From the NCBI GenBank assembly GCA_964489525.1, contig CAZAYY010000031.1:1-47855 (forward strand): DNA of 47,855 nt, in the 5' to 3' direction. This document shows, one piece after another, positions 40,947 to 47,855 of this stretch. Numbering within the stretch: position 1 is the stretch's first letter; each line of letters starts with the position of its first letter. The position numbers and the translations under genes were made by a program. The notes beneath the pieces are model-generated. The model did not search any database, was not told the DNA's origin, and saw nothing but the letters and a program-made list of their open reading frames with translations. Source of the stretch: CAZAYY01 sp964489525 (lineage in GTDB: Bacteria; Chloroflexota; Anaerolineae; Anaerolineales; JABWBV01).

Positions 40947-40993
40947 ATTGGCCCGGTAGGGTGAGTCTTATCCACCTGCCCTATCGGGCCAAT
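40947..40993 (+). terminator. Intercistronic hairpin, binding protein/permease
   Basis: A 15-bp stem (40947-40961 with 40979-40993, one wobble) without a following T-run (CTTCTTC). Such hairpins between binding-protein and permease genes usually stabilise the upstream message or give partial termination, so that binding protein exceeds the membrane parts (known from other ABC operons; inferred here). Confidence 0.6.
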
Positions 40994-41025
40994 CTTCTTC
41001 TAAATCCAACTCTTAGAGAGGCGCT

Positions 41026-42168
41026 ATGACAGAAATAGATGCCAGCGTGGTACCCCCACCACAAAAAAAGGTTAAACCCGGCTTTCCCTGGGCTACATTT
41101 AACCGGGTGATGAAATACACCGTGGTTAAACTGTCGCTTTTGTTCATGACTGTGGTAATCGGCATTTACCTGACTGTGTTGATTGCTAACATGGGCGGAT
41201 TTGTGGACCGGATTCGCAAAGCCCAAATTCGCGAAGGCGTGGCCCTGGCCATGCGCGGCAACCGGGAATATACCCTGCTGCCGGAAGAAGAGCGAGCTGC
41301 AATTATGAATGATCTGATTGCCCAGGAAGAAGAACGCCTCGGGTTGAATCGCCCCTTCGTGATTCGCAGTTTTGGCTACCTCGCCAATGCACTCACCCTC
41401 AACCTGGGTTTCGCCGAGCAAATGACCAGCGACAGCGGTTCGAAACAGGTCCGGCTGATCATTCTGGAGCGCCTGCCACCAACCCTCATCCTTTTCGGTA
41501 CCACCAATCTGTTTTTGTTTTTCCTGGCAATTTCGATCGCGCTTTATCTTTCAAGGCGATATGGCAGTTTCCTGGACCGCTTCATCGTTGCCATGGCGCC
41601 CACCTCTGCTGCCCCCGGTTGGTTTTACGGCATTTTCCTGATCCTGATTTTTGCCGCCTTACTGCAGTGGCTTCCCTTTGGCGGAATGGTCAAAGCGCCC
41701 CCGCCTGAATCCACCTGGGAATATGCCCTTTCGATGATGCGCCACATGATTTTGCCGATTACTGCAATTATCGTCAGTGCCATTTTTTCCAGTGCGTTCA
41801 GCTGGCGGACATTCTTCCTGATTTATTCCAGCGAAGATTATGTGGAAATGGCCAAAATGAAAGGCCTGACCGCCCGCGATATCGAACGCAAATACATTTT
41901 GCGCCCCACGCTGCCCCCCATCATCACCTCTTTTGCCTTTCTGATCATTGGTCTGTGGGGCGGGGCGCCCATTTTTGAAACCGTTTTCAACTGGCCTGGA
42001 TTGGGCCGCGCCACGTTCCAGGCAATTGGGTTTTACGACACCCCGGTGATTGTCGGTATCACAATCGTGTTCTCTTACCTCCTGGCAATTACGGTGTTCT
42101 TGCTGGACTTTATTTACGCACTCGTGGACCCACGCGTAAAAATTGGCGCCGGGGAGAGTAAGTCATGA
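41026..42168 (+). CDS. ABC importer permease, DppB-like
   Basis: First membrane subunit of the importer, 380 aa. TM1 (about 33-54) is followed by an extracytoplasmic segment of about 90 residues, then five TMs. The EAA-type loop contacting the ATPase is YVEMAKMKGLTARDIERKYILRPTLPP (about 278-304). The C-terminal FNWPGLGRATFQAI and DPRVKIG are typical of DppB/OppB. GAGAGG lies four bases before ATG. Stop overlaps the next start by four bases (ATGA). Confidence 0.92.
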   Translation: MTEIDASVVPPPQKKVKPGFPWATFNRVMKYTVVKLSLLFMTVVIGIYLTVLIANMGGFVDRIRKAQIREGVALAMRGNREYTLLPEEERAAIMNDLIAQEEERLGLNRPFVIRSFGYLANALTLNLGFAEQMTSDSGSKQVRLIILERLPPTLILFGTTNLFLFFLAISIALYLSRRYGSFLDRFIVAMAPTSAAPGWFYGIFLILIFAALLQWLPFGGMVKAPPPESTWEYALSMMRHMILPITAIIVSAIFSSAFSWRTFFLIYSSEDYVEMAKMKGLTARDIERKYILRPTLPPIITSFAFLIIGLWGGAPIFETVFNWPGLGRATFQAIGFYDTPVIVGITIVFSYLLAITVFLLDFIYALVDPRVKIGAGESKS

Positions 42169-43505
42169 ACCTCTTCAAACGTATCCTCACCGAAATTAAA
42201 AACTACCCATCGGCCATTGCGGGTGTCATCATCATTGCTGGCTTGATTGGGATTTCCATTTATACGGTGTTTGCCATTCCATATGGTGAAGCCATTCGCT
42301 TATGGCGGGGTGGAGTGGGGGTTTGGGATGAAAACCCCCGCAATGCTTCGCCTGCCTGGATCAACTGGTTCCGGTCGGATGACCTGCCTGAAACCACCGT
42401 TTTGCGGACGGATGATGGCTCTGCCATAAAGACGATTACCCCAACGACAGATGGCAGCCAGATCTACATGGAATTTGACATTGAATACCCCTATGTTGGC
42501 TTTCCTCAAGAGCTGGCGGTATATTTCACTTCAGAATTTGAAGCCAAAAACCCTTTGATTGGCATGACCTGGGTTACACCCGATGGGAGAGAGGTCAACG
42601 CCGGAACTGCCCAGCTGGGCCCCACCTTCACCTGGTATGCCTCGCAAGACAGCCGCCTGGCTCGCCGGCTTCGGGTGGATTTACCTCTCGAGGGCCTTTT
42701 CATGACTCCCGATTCTGACCCGAAGGTTGCCCTTGCAGGAACCTATAAGTTGAAAATTGAGGCCTTTACTTTTGAGCCAGCCTCAGATGTTGAAGCCCGC
42801 CTGGTGCTGTTTGGCCAGGTGCACGGGATTGCCGGCACCGACCACCTGCGCCGGGATTTGATGATTGCTCTCCTGTGGGGGACGCCCATTGCGCTGTCTT
42901 TTGGTTTGCTGGCCGCGTTTGGCACCACCCTGACCACCATGATTATTGCCGCCGTTGGCACCTGGTATGGCGGTTGGGTGGATGGTCTGATCCAGCGCAT
43001 TACGGAAGTAAACCTCGTGCTGCCGTTTTTGTCCATCCTCATCATGGTGGGTACTTTTTATTCTACATCCATCTGGTTGATGTTGGGCATAACCATCTTA
43101 CTCAGTATTTTTGGGGCGGCGATTAAAAACTACCGCTCCATATTCCTGCAGGTGAAGGAATCGCCTTATGTAGAAGCGGCCCGTTCCTATGGCGCAAGTG
43201 ATTCTCGCATCATTCTGCGCTACCTGGTGCCCCGCATCATCCCCCTGATTATTCCATCTTTGGTGACCCTCATCCCTTCCTATGTGTTCCTGGAGGCTTC
43301 CCTGGCGGTTTTGGGTCTTGGCGACCCCACGCTTCCGACCTGGGGCAAAATCATCAACGATGCCCAGGGCAACGGCGCCCTTTACCAGGGCTATTATTAT
43401 TGGGTTCTCCAACCGGCGGTAATTCTGATGGTTACTGGCCTGGCTTTCTCCCTGGTGGGGTTTGCCCTTGACCGTATTTTCAATCCCAGATTAAGAGGCG
43501 TATAG
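42165..43505 (+). CDS. ABC importer permease, DppC-like, enlarged loop
   Basis: Second membrane subunit, 446 aa, longer than the usual 280-310 aa. TM1 (about 14-36) is followed by an extracytoplasmic insertion of about 180 residues (GVGVWDENPRNASPAW to DVEARLVLFGQV) before HGIAGTDHLRRDLMIALLWGTPIAL, where a normal DppC resumes. The EAA loop is YVEAARSYGASDSRIILRYLVPRI, and the end SFVGFALDRIFNPRLRGV-like sequence is typical. The insertion may dock the large binding protein or its extra C-terminal domain. ATG overlaps the dppB-like stop. Confidence 0.9.
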   Translation: MNLFKRILTEIKNYPSAIAGVIIIAGLIGISIYTVFAIPYGEAIRLWRGGVGVWDENPRNASPAWINWFRSDDLPETTVLRTDDGSAIKTITPTTDGSQIYMEFDIEYPYVGFPQELAVYFTSEFEAKNPLIGMTWVTPDGREVNAGTAQLGPTFTWYASQDSRLARRLRVDLPLEGLFMTPDSDPKVALAGTYKLKIEAFTFEPASDVEARLVLFGQVHGIAGTDHLRRDLMIALLWGTPIALSFGLLAAFGTTLTTMIIAAVGTWYGGWVDGLIQRITEVNLVLPFLSILIMVGTFYSTSIWLMLGITILLSIFGAAIKNYRSIFLQVKESPYVEAARSYGASDSRIILRYLVPRIIPLIIPSLVTLIPSYVFLEASLAVLGLGDPTLPTWGKIINDAQGNGALYQGYYYWVLQPAVILMVTGLAFSLVGFALDRIFNPRLRGV

Positions 43506-43510
43506 TACCC

Positions 43511-44473
43511 ATGGCTGCGAATAACGATAAAGTCATCAGTATTAAAGATTTACGTTTACATTTCAATACCACCAAAGGCGATGTCCAGGCGGTGGATGGC
43601 GTGGACTTCGATCTGGCTCAAAATTCCTCTGTGGTCATTTTGGGCGAATCGGGCTGTGGAAAAACTTCCCTGGCCAAAGCCATCCTGCGTTTGCTGCCGC
43701 GCAACATCAGCAAATACACTGGCCAGGTCTGGTTTGAAGGCCGCGATGTGATGAAGCTCAACGAAGAAGAGTTTCGCCAGAATGTGCGCTGGGTGGGCAT
43801 GTCTATGGTTCCCCAGGCGGCAATGAACGCCCTCAACCCGGTGATGCGCATTGGCGACCAGGTTGCTGAACCTGCCATTGTCCACCACGGAATGAAGAAA
43901 GAAGAGGCCTGGGAAGTGGCCAGCCGCATGTTCCAACATGTGGGTGTGCCGGCCGATTTCATGCTGCGCTACCCCTTTGAACTCAGCGGCGGCATGCGCC
44001 AGCGTGCTGCAATTGCCATGGCCCTGGTCACGCTGCCCAGCCTGATTTTGTTGGATGAGCCTACCTCTGCCCTCGATTTGCTCACCCAGGCCAATATCAT
44101 GAACGTGCTCAAACGCATCAAGAAGGAGTTTGGCACCAGCTACATCCTGATTACCCATGATATTGCCACCTCCAGCGAACTTGCGGAAAATGTAGCGGTG
44201 ATGTATGCCGGCCAGATTGTAGAATACAGCGATGCTCGCCGGTTTTTCACCATGCCGCTTCACCCATATTCGCAAAAATTGATGGCCAGCGTTCCCCGGC
44301 TGCGCACGGATATTGAACCGGAGTTTATTCCCGGTCAGCCGCCCAGCCTGCTCAACCCGCCTACGGGCTGCCGTTTCAAAGACCGCTGCACGATGCGCTT
44401 TGCAAAATGCGAAGAGGAGCCGCCTACTTTTAACAAAGATGGCATCTTGGTAAAATGCTGGTTACATGAATAA
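43511..44473 (+). CDS. ABC importer ATPase, DppD/OppD-like
   Basis: Cytosolic ATPase of 320 aa that powers uptake with the following subunit. Walker A GESGCGKTS (about 46-54), Q-loop MVPQAAMNALNPVM, signature LSGGMRQRAA, Walker B LILLDEPTSALD and H-loop THDIATS are all intact. The C-terminal oligopeptide-type tail (QPPSLLNPPTGCRFKDRC, then KCEEEPP) has the cysteine pattern of OppD/DppD, which in some members holds a 4Fe-4S cluster. It starts 5 bases after the permease stop. Confidence 0.95.
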   Translation: MAANNDKVISIKDLRLHFNTTKGDVQAVDGVDFDLAQNSSVVILGESGCGKTSLAKAILRLLPRNISKYTGQVWFEGRDVMKLNEEEFRQNVRWVGMSMVPQAAMNALNPVMRIGDQVAEPAIVHHGMKKEEAWEVASRMFQHVGVPADFMLRYPFELSGGMRQRAAIAMALVTLPSLILLDEPTSALDLLTQANIMNVLKRIKKEFGTSYILITHDIATSSELAENVAVMYAGQIVEYSDARRFFTMPLHPYSQKLMASVPRLRTDIEPEFIPGQPPSLLNPPTGCRFKDRCTMRFAKCEEEPPTFNKDGILVKCWLHE

Positions 44474-44488
44474 CCTGGAGAGACAAAC

Positions 44489-45544
44489 ATGGCAGTAGAT
44501 GCAAAAACCGCTCAATTTGAAAAGACCGTTACTGAACACCAGGGTCCATCTTTAAAGGTGGATAATCTCCAGGTGTGGTTCACCCTGCGCCGGTTTGGCT
44601 TTGGCATTGCCGGCTATGTCCGCGCCGTAGATGGTGTAAACTTCGACCTCGCGCATGGCGAGGCCATTGCCATCGTGGGCGAAAGCGGCTGTGGAAAATC
44701 CAGCCTGATGAAAACCATCCTGGGTTTGAACATACCCACTGGTGGGCGTGTGGTTTACAAAGGCCTCGACCTGAACCAGATTGGGTCGAAGGGCCTGCAG
44801 TGGTACCGCTCGACTCAGATTGGTTATGTCCAGCAAGACCCCTTTGGCGCCCTGCCGCCTTTTATGAATGTCCAGCGCATTCTGGAAGAACCGCTTATCA
44901 TCAGTGGTGTGAAAGACCCCGAAGAACGCCTGCAACGCATTCACAAGATTATGGAAGAAGTGAAGCTCAGCCCGGTAGGCGATTTCTTGCATAAGTTCCC
45001 CCACATGCTCAGCGGCGGCCAGCAGCAGCGCGTGGTCATTGCCCGGGCGATGATCCTGGAACCCGAAATTTTGGTGGCCGATGAACCTGTTTCGATGTTG
45101 GATGCTTCGGTGCGTGTGGAAATTTTGCGCCTGCTGCGCAACCTGCAGGACAAGCACAACCTTTCGGTAATCTACATTACCCACGACCTTTCCACGGTGC
45201 GCTACTTCTCGGAACGCATTTTCGTGATGTATGCGGGCAAGGTGGTCGAGAAAGCCTTGATGGAAGATTTGCTTGCCCGGCCTTCACACCCCTATACCCA
45301 GGCGCTGATGGCTGCAACTTCCGACCCGGATTATGAAAATGCTTTGACTTACAAAGACGTGCCCCCAGGCGAACCGCCCAGCCTGGTAAAGCCGCCTTCT
45401 GGCTGCCGCTTCCACCCGCGCTGCCAGTTTGCCATCAAGGGCGTGTGTGACACCCAGGACCCGCCAGAGATTGAAGTGGAACCCAAACACCTGGTGGCTT
45501 GCTGGTTGTACGATGAGAAATACAAAGCGAATGCCCAAGCTTGA
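44489..45544 (+). CDS. ABC importer ATPase, DppF/OppF-like
   Basis: Second ATPase, 351 aa. A 25-residue leader precedes the domain; Walker A GESGCGKSS (about 66-74), Q-loop YVQQDPFGALPPFM, signature LSGGQQQRVV, Walker B ILVADEPVSMLD, H-loop THDLSTV. The C-terminus carries CRFHPRCQFAIKGVC with the same cysteine pattern as its partner. GGAGAG lies nine bases before the ATG. Forms a heterodimer with the preceding ATPase. Substrate cannot be read from the ATPases. Confidence 0.95.
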   Translation: MAVDAKTAQFEKTVTEHQGPSLKVDNLQVWFTLRRFGFGIAGYVRAVDGVNFDLAHGEAIAIVGESGCGKSSLMKTILGLNIPTGGRVVYKGLDLNQIGSKGLQWYRSTQIGYVQQDPFGALPPFMNVQRILEEPLIISGVKDPEERLQRIHKIMEEVKLSPVGDFLHKFPHMLSGGQQQRVVIARAMILEPEILVADEPVSMLDASVRVEILRLLRNLQDKHNLSVIYITHDLSTVRYFSERIFVMYAGKVVEKALMEDLLARPSHPYTQALMAATSDPDYENALTYKDVPPGEPPSLVKPPSGCRFHPRCQFAIKGVCDTQDPPEIEVEPKHLVACWLYDEKYKANAQA

Positions 45545-45767
45545 TCGCCATCTTAAGTTTATCCTCATTGGATTTGTGGGCGTGGTGATGGGCGCTGTGG
45601 TGCCATTCCTGATGGTGCTGCAGTTGATGGAATCCACGTTCTTTTGGAATTTTTTCGCTTATGTTGCCAGCGTGGGCGGCCTTTTCCTCGGTATCATTGG
45701 TGCTGCCGAACTGGCCATGGATAAGTATCACAAATCGAAAAAGGATGATGAGGATCACAGGCGCTAA
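45531..45767 (+). CDS. Small two-TM membrane protein
   Basis: A 78-aa protein starting MPKLDRHLKFILIGFVG with two hydrophobic segments (about 10-30 and 38-60) and a highly charged tail (DKYHKSKKDDEDHRR). It overlaps the end of the ATPase gene by 14 bases and precedes the operon terminator, so it is very likely translated with the importer. No family is recognised; it could be an assembly or stability factor. The 34 in-frame codons upstream lie within the ATPase gene and are rejected. Confidence 0.7.
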   Translation: MPKLDRHLKFILIGFVGVVMGAVVPFLMVLQLMESTFFWNFFAYVASVGGLFLGIIGAAELAMDKYHKSKKDDEDHRR

Positions 45768-45795
45768 GCCGCTGTGATTTTGATTAAACGAACAC

Positions 45796-45834
45796 CAACC
45801 CCCGCTTTTCGAACAGGCGGGGGTTGTTTTTTTT
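45796..45834 (+). terminator. Terminator of ABC operon
   Basis: CAACCCCCGC (45796-45805) pairs with GCGGGGGTTG (45817-45826), 10 bp, followed by eight T (45827-45834). Confidence 0.95.
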
Positions 45835-46031
45835 GAAGCGAATTGCGGGAATTTGCGCGAAAGATGGTTGGGGTGTTCCATCTAAGGGGGACGGGGTGCA
45901 CGCCGTACACCCCTACGGAGGGGCAATAAGGTTGTTTTTGACGCCGAAATGTGGCAGGGCCATAGACCTGGTGTCATTTTGCGCTTTCGCGATCCAGCGC
46001 CATAACCCCATCCGGCCGGGTTGTTTTCTGC

Positions 46032-47135
46032 TTAAATCGTCTGCCCGGTCATCACAAACCGGGTTAATTCACCTACGCTCCATTCGGATAGGCCCAACTT
46101 TTCCACGGTGCGGCCCCGGCGGTAATAATCGGTGCTGTGCATAATACAGGCCAGTCGGATGATGCTATCGATGCCGCGGGTGGAAACGCCATACCGCGTC
46201 CCAAGCGAGGCAATCGGCACCAGGCTCATAGGGATGTCTTCGGTGATATAGCGGTGATTTAACACCGGCGGCGCCTGGATGCCCACATAGCCTGGCTGGT
46301 TTTGAATGGCTTCGTACAGGTTGGCCCCGGTTGCACCATAGGCCATTTTTAGCCATTCTTGAGCCGTGCGGGCGCGAATGCCCAGGGCAGATGCCACGGT
46401 CACGCGTTCGCGGTCGAGAACTTCCAAAATTCTGGCAACGGAGGGCGTTACGCCGTCAATATAAAACTGAAACTCGCCGCGGGTGGATTCGATACGCCCG
46501 GAGTTGAGAATGGTCAGGGCCGGGTGAAAAATGGCGCCCATGTTGTTCAGGCCGGTGTGGAGCACACTGTGGCCATCAATAAACTGAGGGTATGCCGGGG
46601 CCAGGGCTTCCAACACCCGGTGGGTTTCGCTCGCAGGCAATGCGGCCACGGGCACCGATTCTTTGATCCGGAAAATGCGGGCCAGGGCCGGGCCATCTGA
46701 GCGGCTGGCGTAAATGAGTGTTTCGGCTTCTGCCACAACAGGGCATTTTGTGCAGCCCTTTTCGCGCAGCACCTGGGCAACTTCCAGTGCGCCAGCAGTC
46801 CGGCCCGGGTTGAGCACAATGATATGATCATCCCGCAAATGAGGTGCTGCCATTGCGGCCAGCTCGGCATGGGCAGTGGATGGGACGACAAACATCAGTA
46901 CGTCAGAATTGGTCAGCACGGCCTTTAAATCATCGGTCACCAGGTCGAGCCGGCCAAACCCGTGAATTTCACTGTCGTAGCTGGTCAGTTCAATTCCGCC
47001 CCGCGCCTTGATGACGGCTATGTTGTCGAGGGTCCGGTTGTATAAACTTACCTGAAAGCCTTTCAAGGCCAGGTGGGCGGCCATGGCTTTGCCGCCATGC
47101 CCGGCTCCAATCACTGCAAATCGTTTCTTAATCAT
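46032..47135 (-). CDS. NAD-dependent opine/octopine dehydrogenase family
   Basis: A 367-aa oxidoreductase. The N-terminal Rossmann fold has FAVIGAGHGGKAMAAHLALKG (GxGxxG) and VPSTAHAELAAMAAPHL; the C-terminal helical domain has HTGLNNMGAIFHPALTILN, GEFQFYIDGVT and TEDIPMSLVPIASLGTRYGV, the octopine/nopaline dehydrogenase signature. Family members join an amino acid and a 2-oxoacid by reductive condensation, or split the product. ATG 47135 follows GGAGG by 7 bases; the frame's 25 codons upstream lie inside the preceding gene. It overlaps that gene's stop (ATGA), so the two are coupled; the nearby ABC importer could move opines (speculation). Confidence 0.88.
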   Translation of the reverse strand: MIKKRFAVIGAGHGGKAMAAHLALKGFQVSLYNRTLDNIAVIKARGGIELTSYDSEIHGFGRLDLVTDDLKAVLTNSDVLMFVVPSTAHAELAAMAAPHLRDDHIIVLNPGRTAGALEVAQVLREKGCTKCPVVAEAETLIYASRSDGPALARIFRIKESVPVAALPASETHRVLEALAPAYPQFIDGHSVLHTGLNNMGAIFHPALTILNSGRIESTRGEFQFYIDGVTPSVARILEVLDRERVTVASALGIRARTAQEWLKMAYGATGANLYEAIQNQPGYVGIQAPPVLNHRYITEDIPMSLVPIASLGTRYGVSTRGIDSIIRLACIMHSTDYYRRGRTVEKLGLSEWSVGELTRFVMTGQTI

Positions 47136-47855
47136 CGTACTTCCTCCAATAAATTTGCCAGGCGGGCCGCTTCGGGCACAGGCTGGCCTTGTGGGTTCAC
47201 AGACTGGCATGCTCCTTGAATGATTCGGGTTGCGGCTTTGCCAGGGGCGAAACGGTTATTTTTTAGCTGGGGTGCGTCGAGAATGCCAACCGCCACAGCC
47301 CGGGCCAGGGTGGCCGGGTCGGTGAGAGGGTCGGCCGCTTCAGGGGCAGCCAGGGTTCGGATGGCGTCCAGGGCCAAACCGACTCCCTGGATGATTTCTT
47401 CTTTGCGGGCCTGAATGATAGGATCGTGGGTCATATCGGGTTGGCCGGCCAGGGCATTTTCAATGGCCCGGCGCGCCAACCCGCTGGCTTCGATGACATC
47501 CTCTGCGGTCGCGGCATGATGGGCTTCGGTGTGGCCGACGATGTGGACAATATGGGGCTTGAGCGCCATTTGGACGTAGATGCTAGCCGCCAGGTGCGCC
47601 CGGGCTGCAGCCGGGTTGAGCGGGTATGAGAGCAGCCCGGTGCGGGTTTGCCGCCAGATGCGAAAACCAGGTCCGCCTAAAGGCTCGATCATGTCCAAAA
47701 CTGCCAGCATTTTAGCAAGGTCCATCTGGTCGGATAGGCCAGGAGGGCTGTTAAACATCAACTGGGCAATGTAGTCGCGCACCCCAAATGCCCGGGCATT
47801 GTAGGCAGCCAGGTAGGCAGATAGGACAAAAACCACATCCGAAGCATCGCGCATC
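47132..47855 (-). CDS. Methylaspartate mutase E-like protein (partial)
   Basis: The C-terminal part (at least 240 aa) of a protein whose start lies beyond the window's right edge. Motifs such as LMFNSPPGLSDQMDLAKML, ALKPHIVHIVGHTEAHHAATAEDVIE and DPLTDPATLARAVAVGILDAP resemble the epsilon subunit of the cobalamin-dependent glutamate mutase (methylaspartate mutase E). That enzyme interconverts glutamate and 3-methylaspartate together with a B12-binding subunit. The subunit identity is by memory of the family, not alignment. Its stop overlaps the start of the opine dehydrogenase gene. Confidence 0.6.
   Translation of the reverse strand, partial: MRDASDVVFVLSAYLAAYNARAFGVRDYIAQLMFNSPPGLSDQMDLAKMLAVLDMIEPLGGPGFRIWRQTRTGLLSYPLNPAAARAHLAASIYVQMALKPHIVHIVGHTEAHHAATAEDVIEASGLARRAIENALAGQPDMTHDPIIQARKEEIIQGVGLALDAIRTLAAPEAADPLTDPATLARAVAVGILDAPQLKNNRFAPGKAATRIIQGACQSVNPQGQPVPEAARLANLLEEVR

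Noticed and set aside
38314..40947. 877-codon open frame on the minus strand opposite the binding-protein gene
   Set aside because: It is a mirror of the strong codon bias of the real gene: no signal, motif or ribosome binding site, and the plus-strand product is a clear lipoprotein.
45893..45913. GGGGTG/CACCCC hairpin after the ABC terminator as a gene-linked element
   Set aside because: Short, without T-run or ORF; looks like scattered GC-rich intergenic sequence and I cannot assign a role.
1..47855. CRISPR array, tRNA, rRNA, insertion sequence, integrase or attachment site
   Set aside because: No regularly spaced short repeats, no cloverleaf with anticodon arm, and no transposase or integrase motif seen on either strand.

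Overview
The window looks like chromosome from a member of the Chloroflexota, most likely an Anaerolineae-type bacterium. This is inference, not a database match. It rests on the V/E/T-rich spacer after the lipobox of the solute-binding lipoprotein at 38332, the 'IYLPF' motif before the last domain of the giant secreted protein, the DnaB/DnaD/double-DnaC arrangement, and two-component proteins mixed with housekeeping genes. I see no rRNA, tRNA, insertion sequence, phage gene or CRISPR array.

Layout: (1) 1-3870: typA/bipA, then a convergent pair (fructokinase-type ROK kinase and a DUF2721 membrane protein) and an unrecognised 144-aa gene. (2) 3949-8932: a promoter-driven three-gene signalling operon of Rcp1-type receiver, hybrid sensor kinase and receiver-PAS-GAF-GAF-HD-GYP protein, the last predicted to hydrolyse c-di-GMP. 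(3) 8931-9175: a compact minus-strand transcription unit about 170 nt long, with its own promoter, near-perfect Shine-Dalgarno, tiny ORFs, a long hairpin and a terminator. It lies between the HD-GYP gene and (4) a giant 3859-aa secreted protein (9178-20757, minus) built of about 24 DUF11-type repeats in a four-repeat super-period. The giant gene has a leader that could act as a transcription attenuator. (5) 21090-23523: NAD salvage pair (isochorismatase-fold nicotinamidase-like hydrolase and nicotinate phosphoribosyltransferase) with an operator-like palindrome. (6) 23745-25809: CPA1 cation/proton antiporter with an RCK domain. (7) 25817-30019: replication cluster on the minus strand (bifunctional-nuclease family protein, DnaB, DnaD-like, tandem-AAA+ DnaC-like). 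(8) 30341-36424: a response regulator with a degenerate receiver, a cyclic-2,3-diphosphoglycerate-synthetase-type GTPase, a membrane acyltransferase-like protein, a SnoaL-like protein, argS and rpsT. (9) 36513-37849: a membrane protein and a membrane-anchored rhodanese with an in-frame UGA in its catalytic loop and a SECIS-like hairpin directly after it, a candidate selenoprotein. (10) 38332-45834: a complete peptide/opine-type ABC importer with a small membrane protein at its end. (11) 46032-47855: an opine/octopine-dehydrogenase-family protein overlapping a methylaspartate-mutase-E-like gene that runs out of the window.

How the parts connect: the HD-GYP operon and the giant adhesin-like gene are neighbours, separated only by the small RNA/peptide gene, so a surface-lifestyle switch is a plausible theme (inference). 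The hydrolase at 22452 is predicted to supply nicotinate to the phosphoribosyltransferase at 21090. The dnaB cluster encodes helicase, loader-like and DnaD-like functions in one co-directional run behind a terminator-like hairpin. The two observations most worth testing are the UGA-containing rhodanese (36582-37103) and the small transcription unit at 8931-9133, followed by the attenuator leader of the giant gene (20788-21015).
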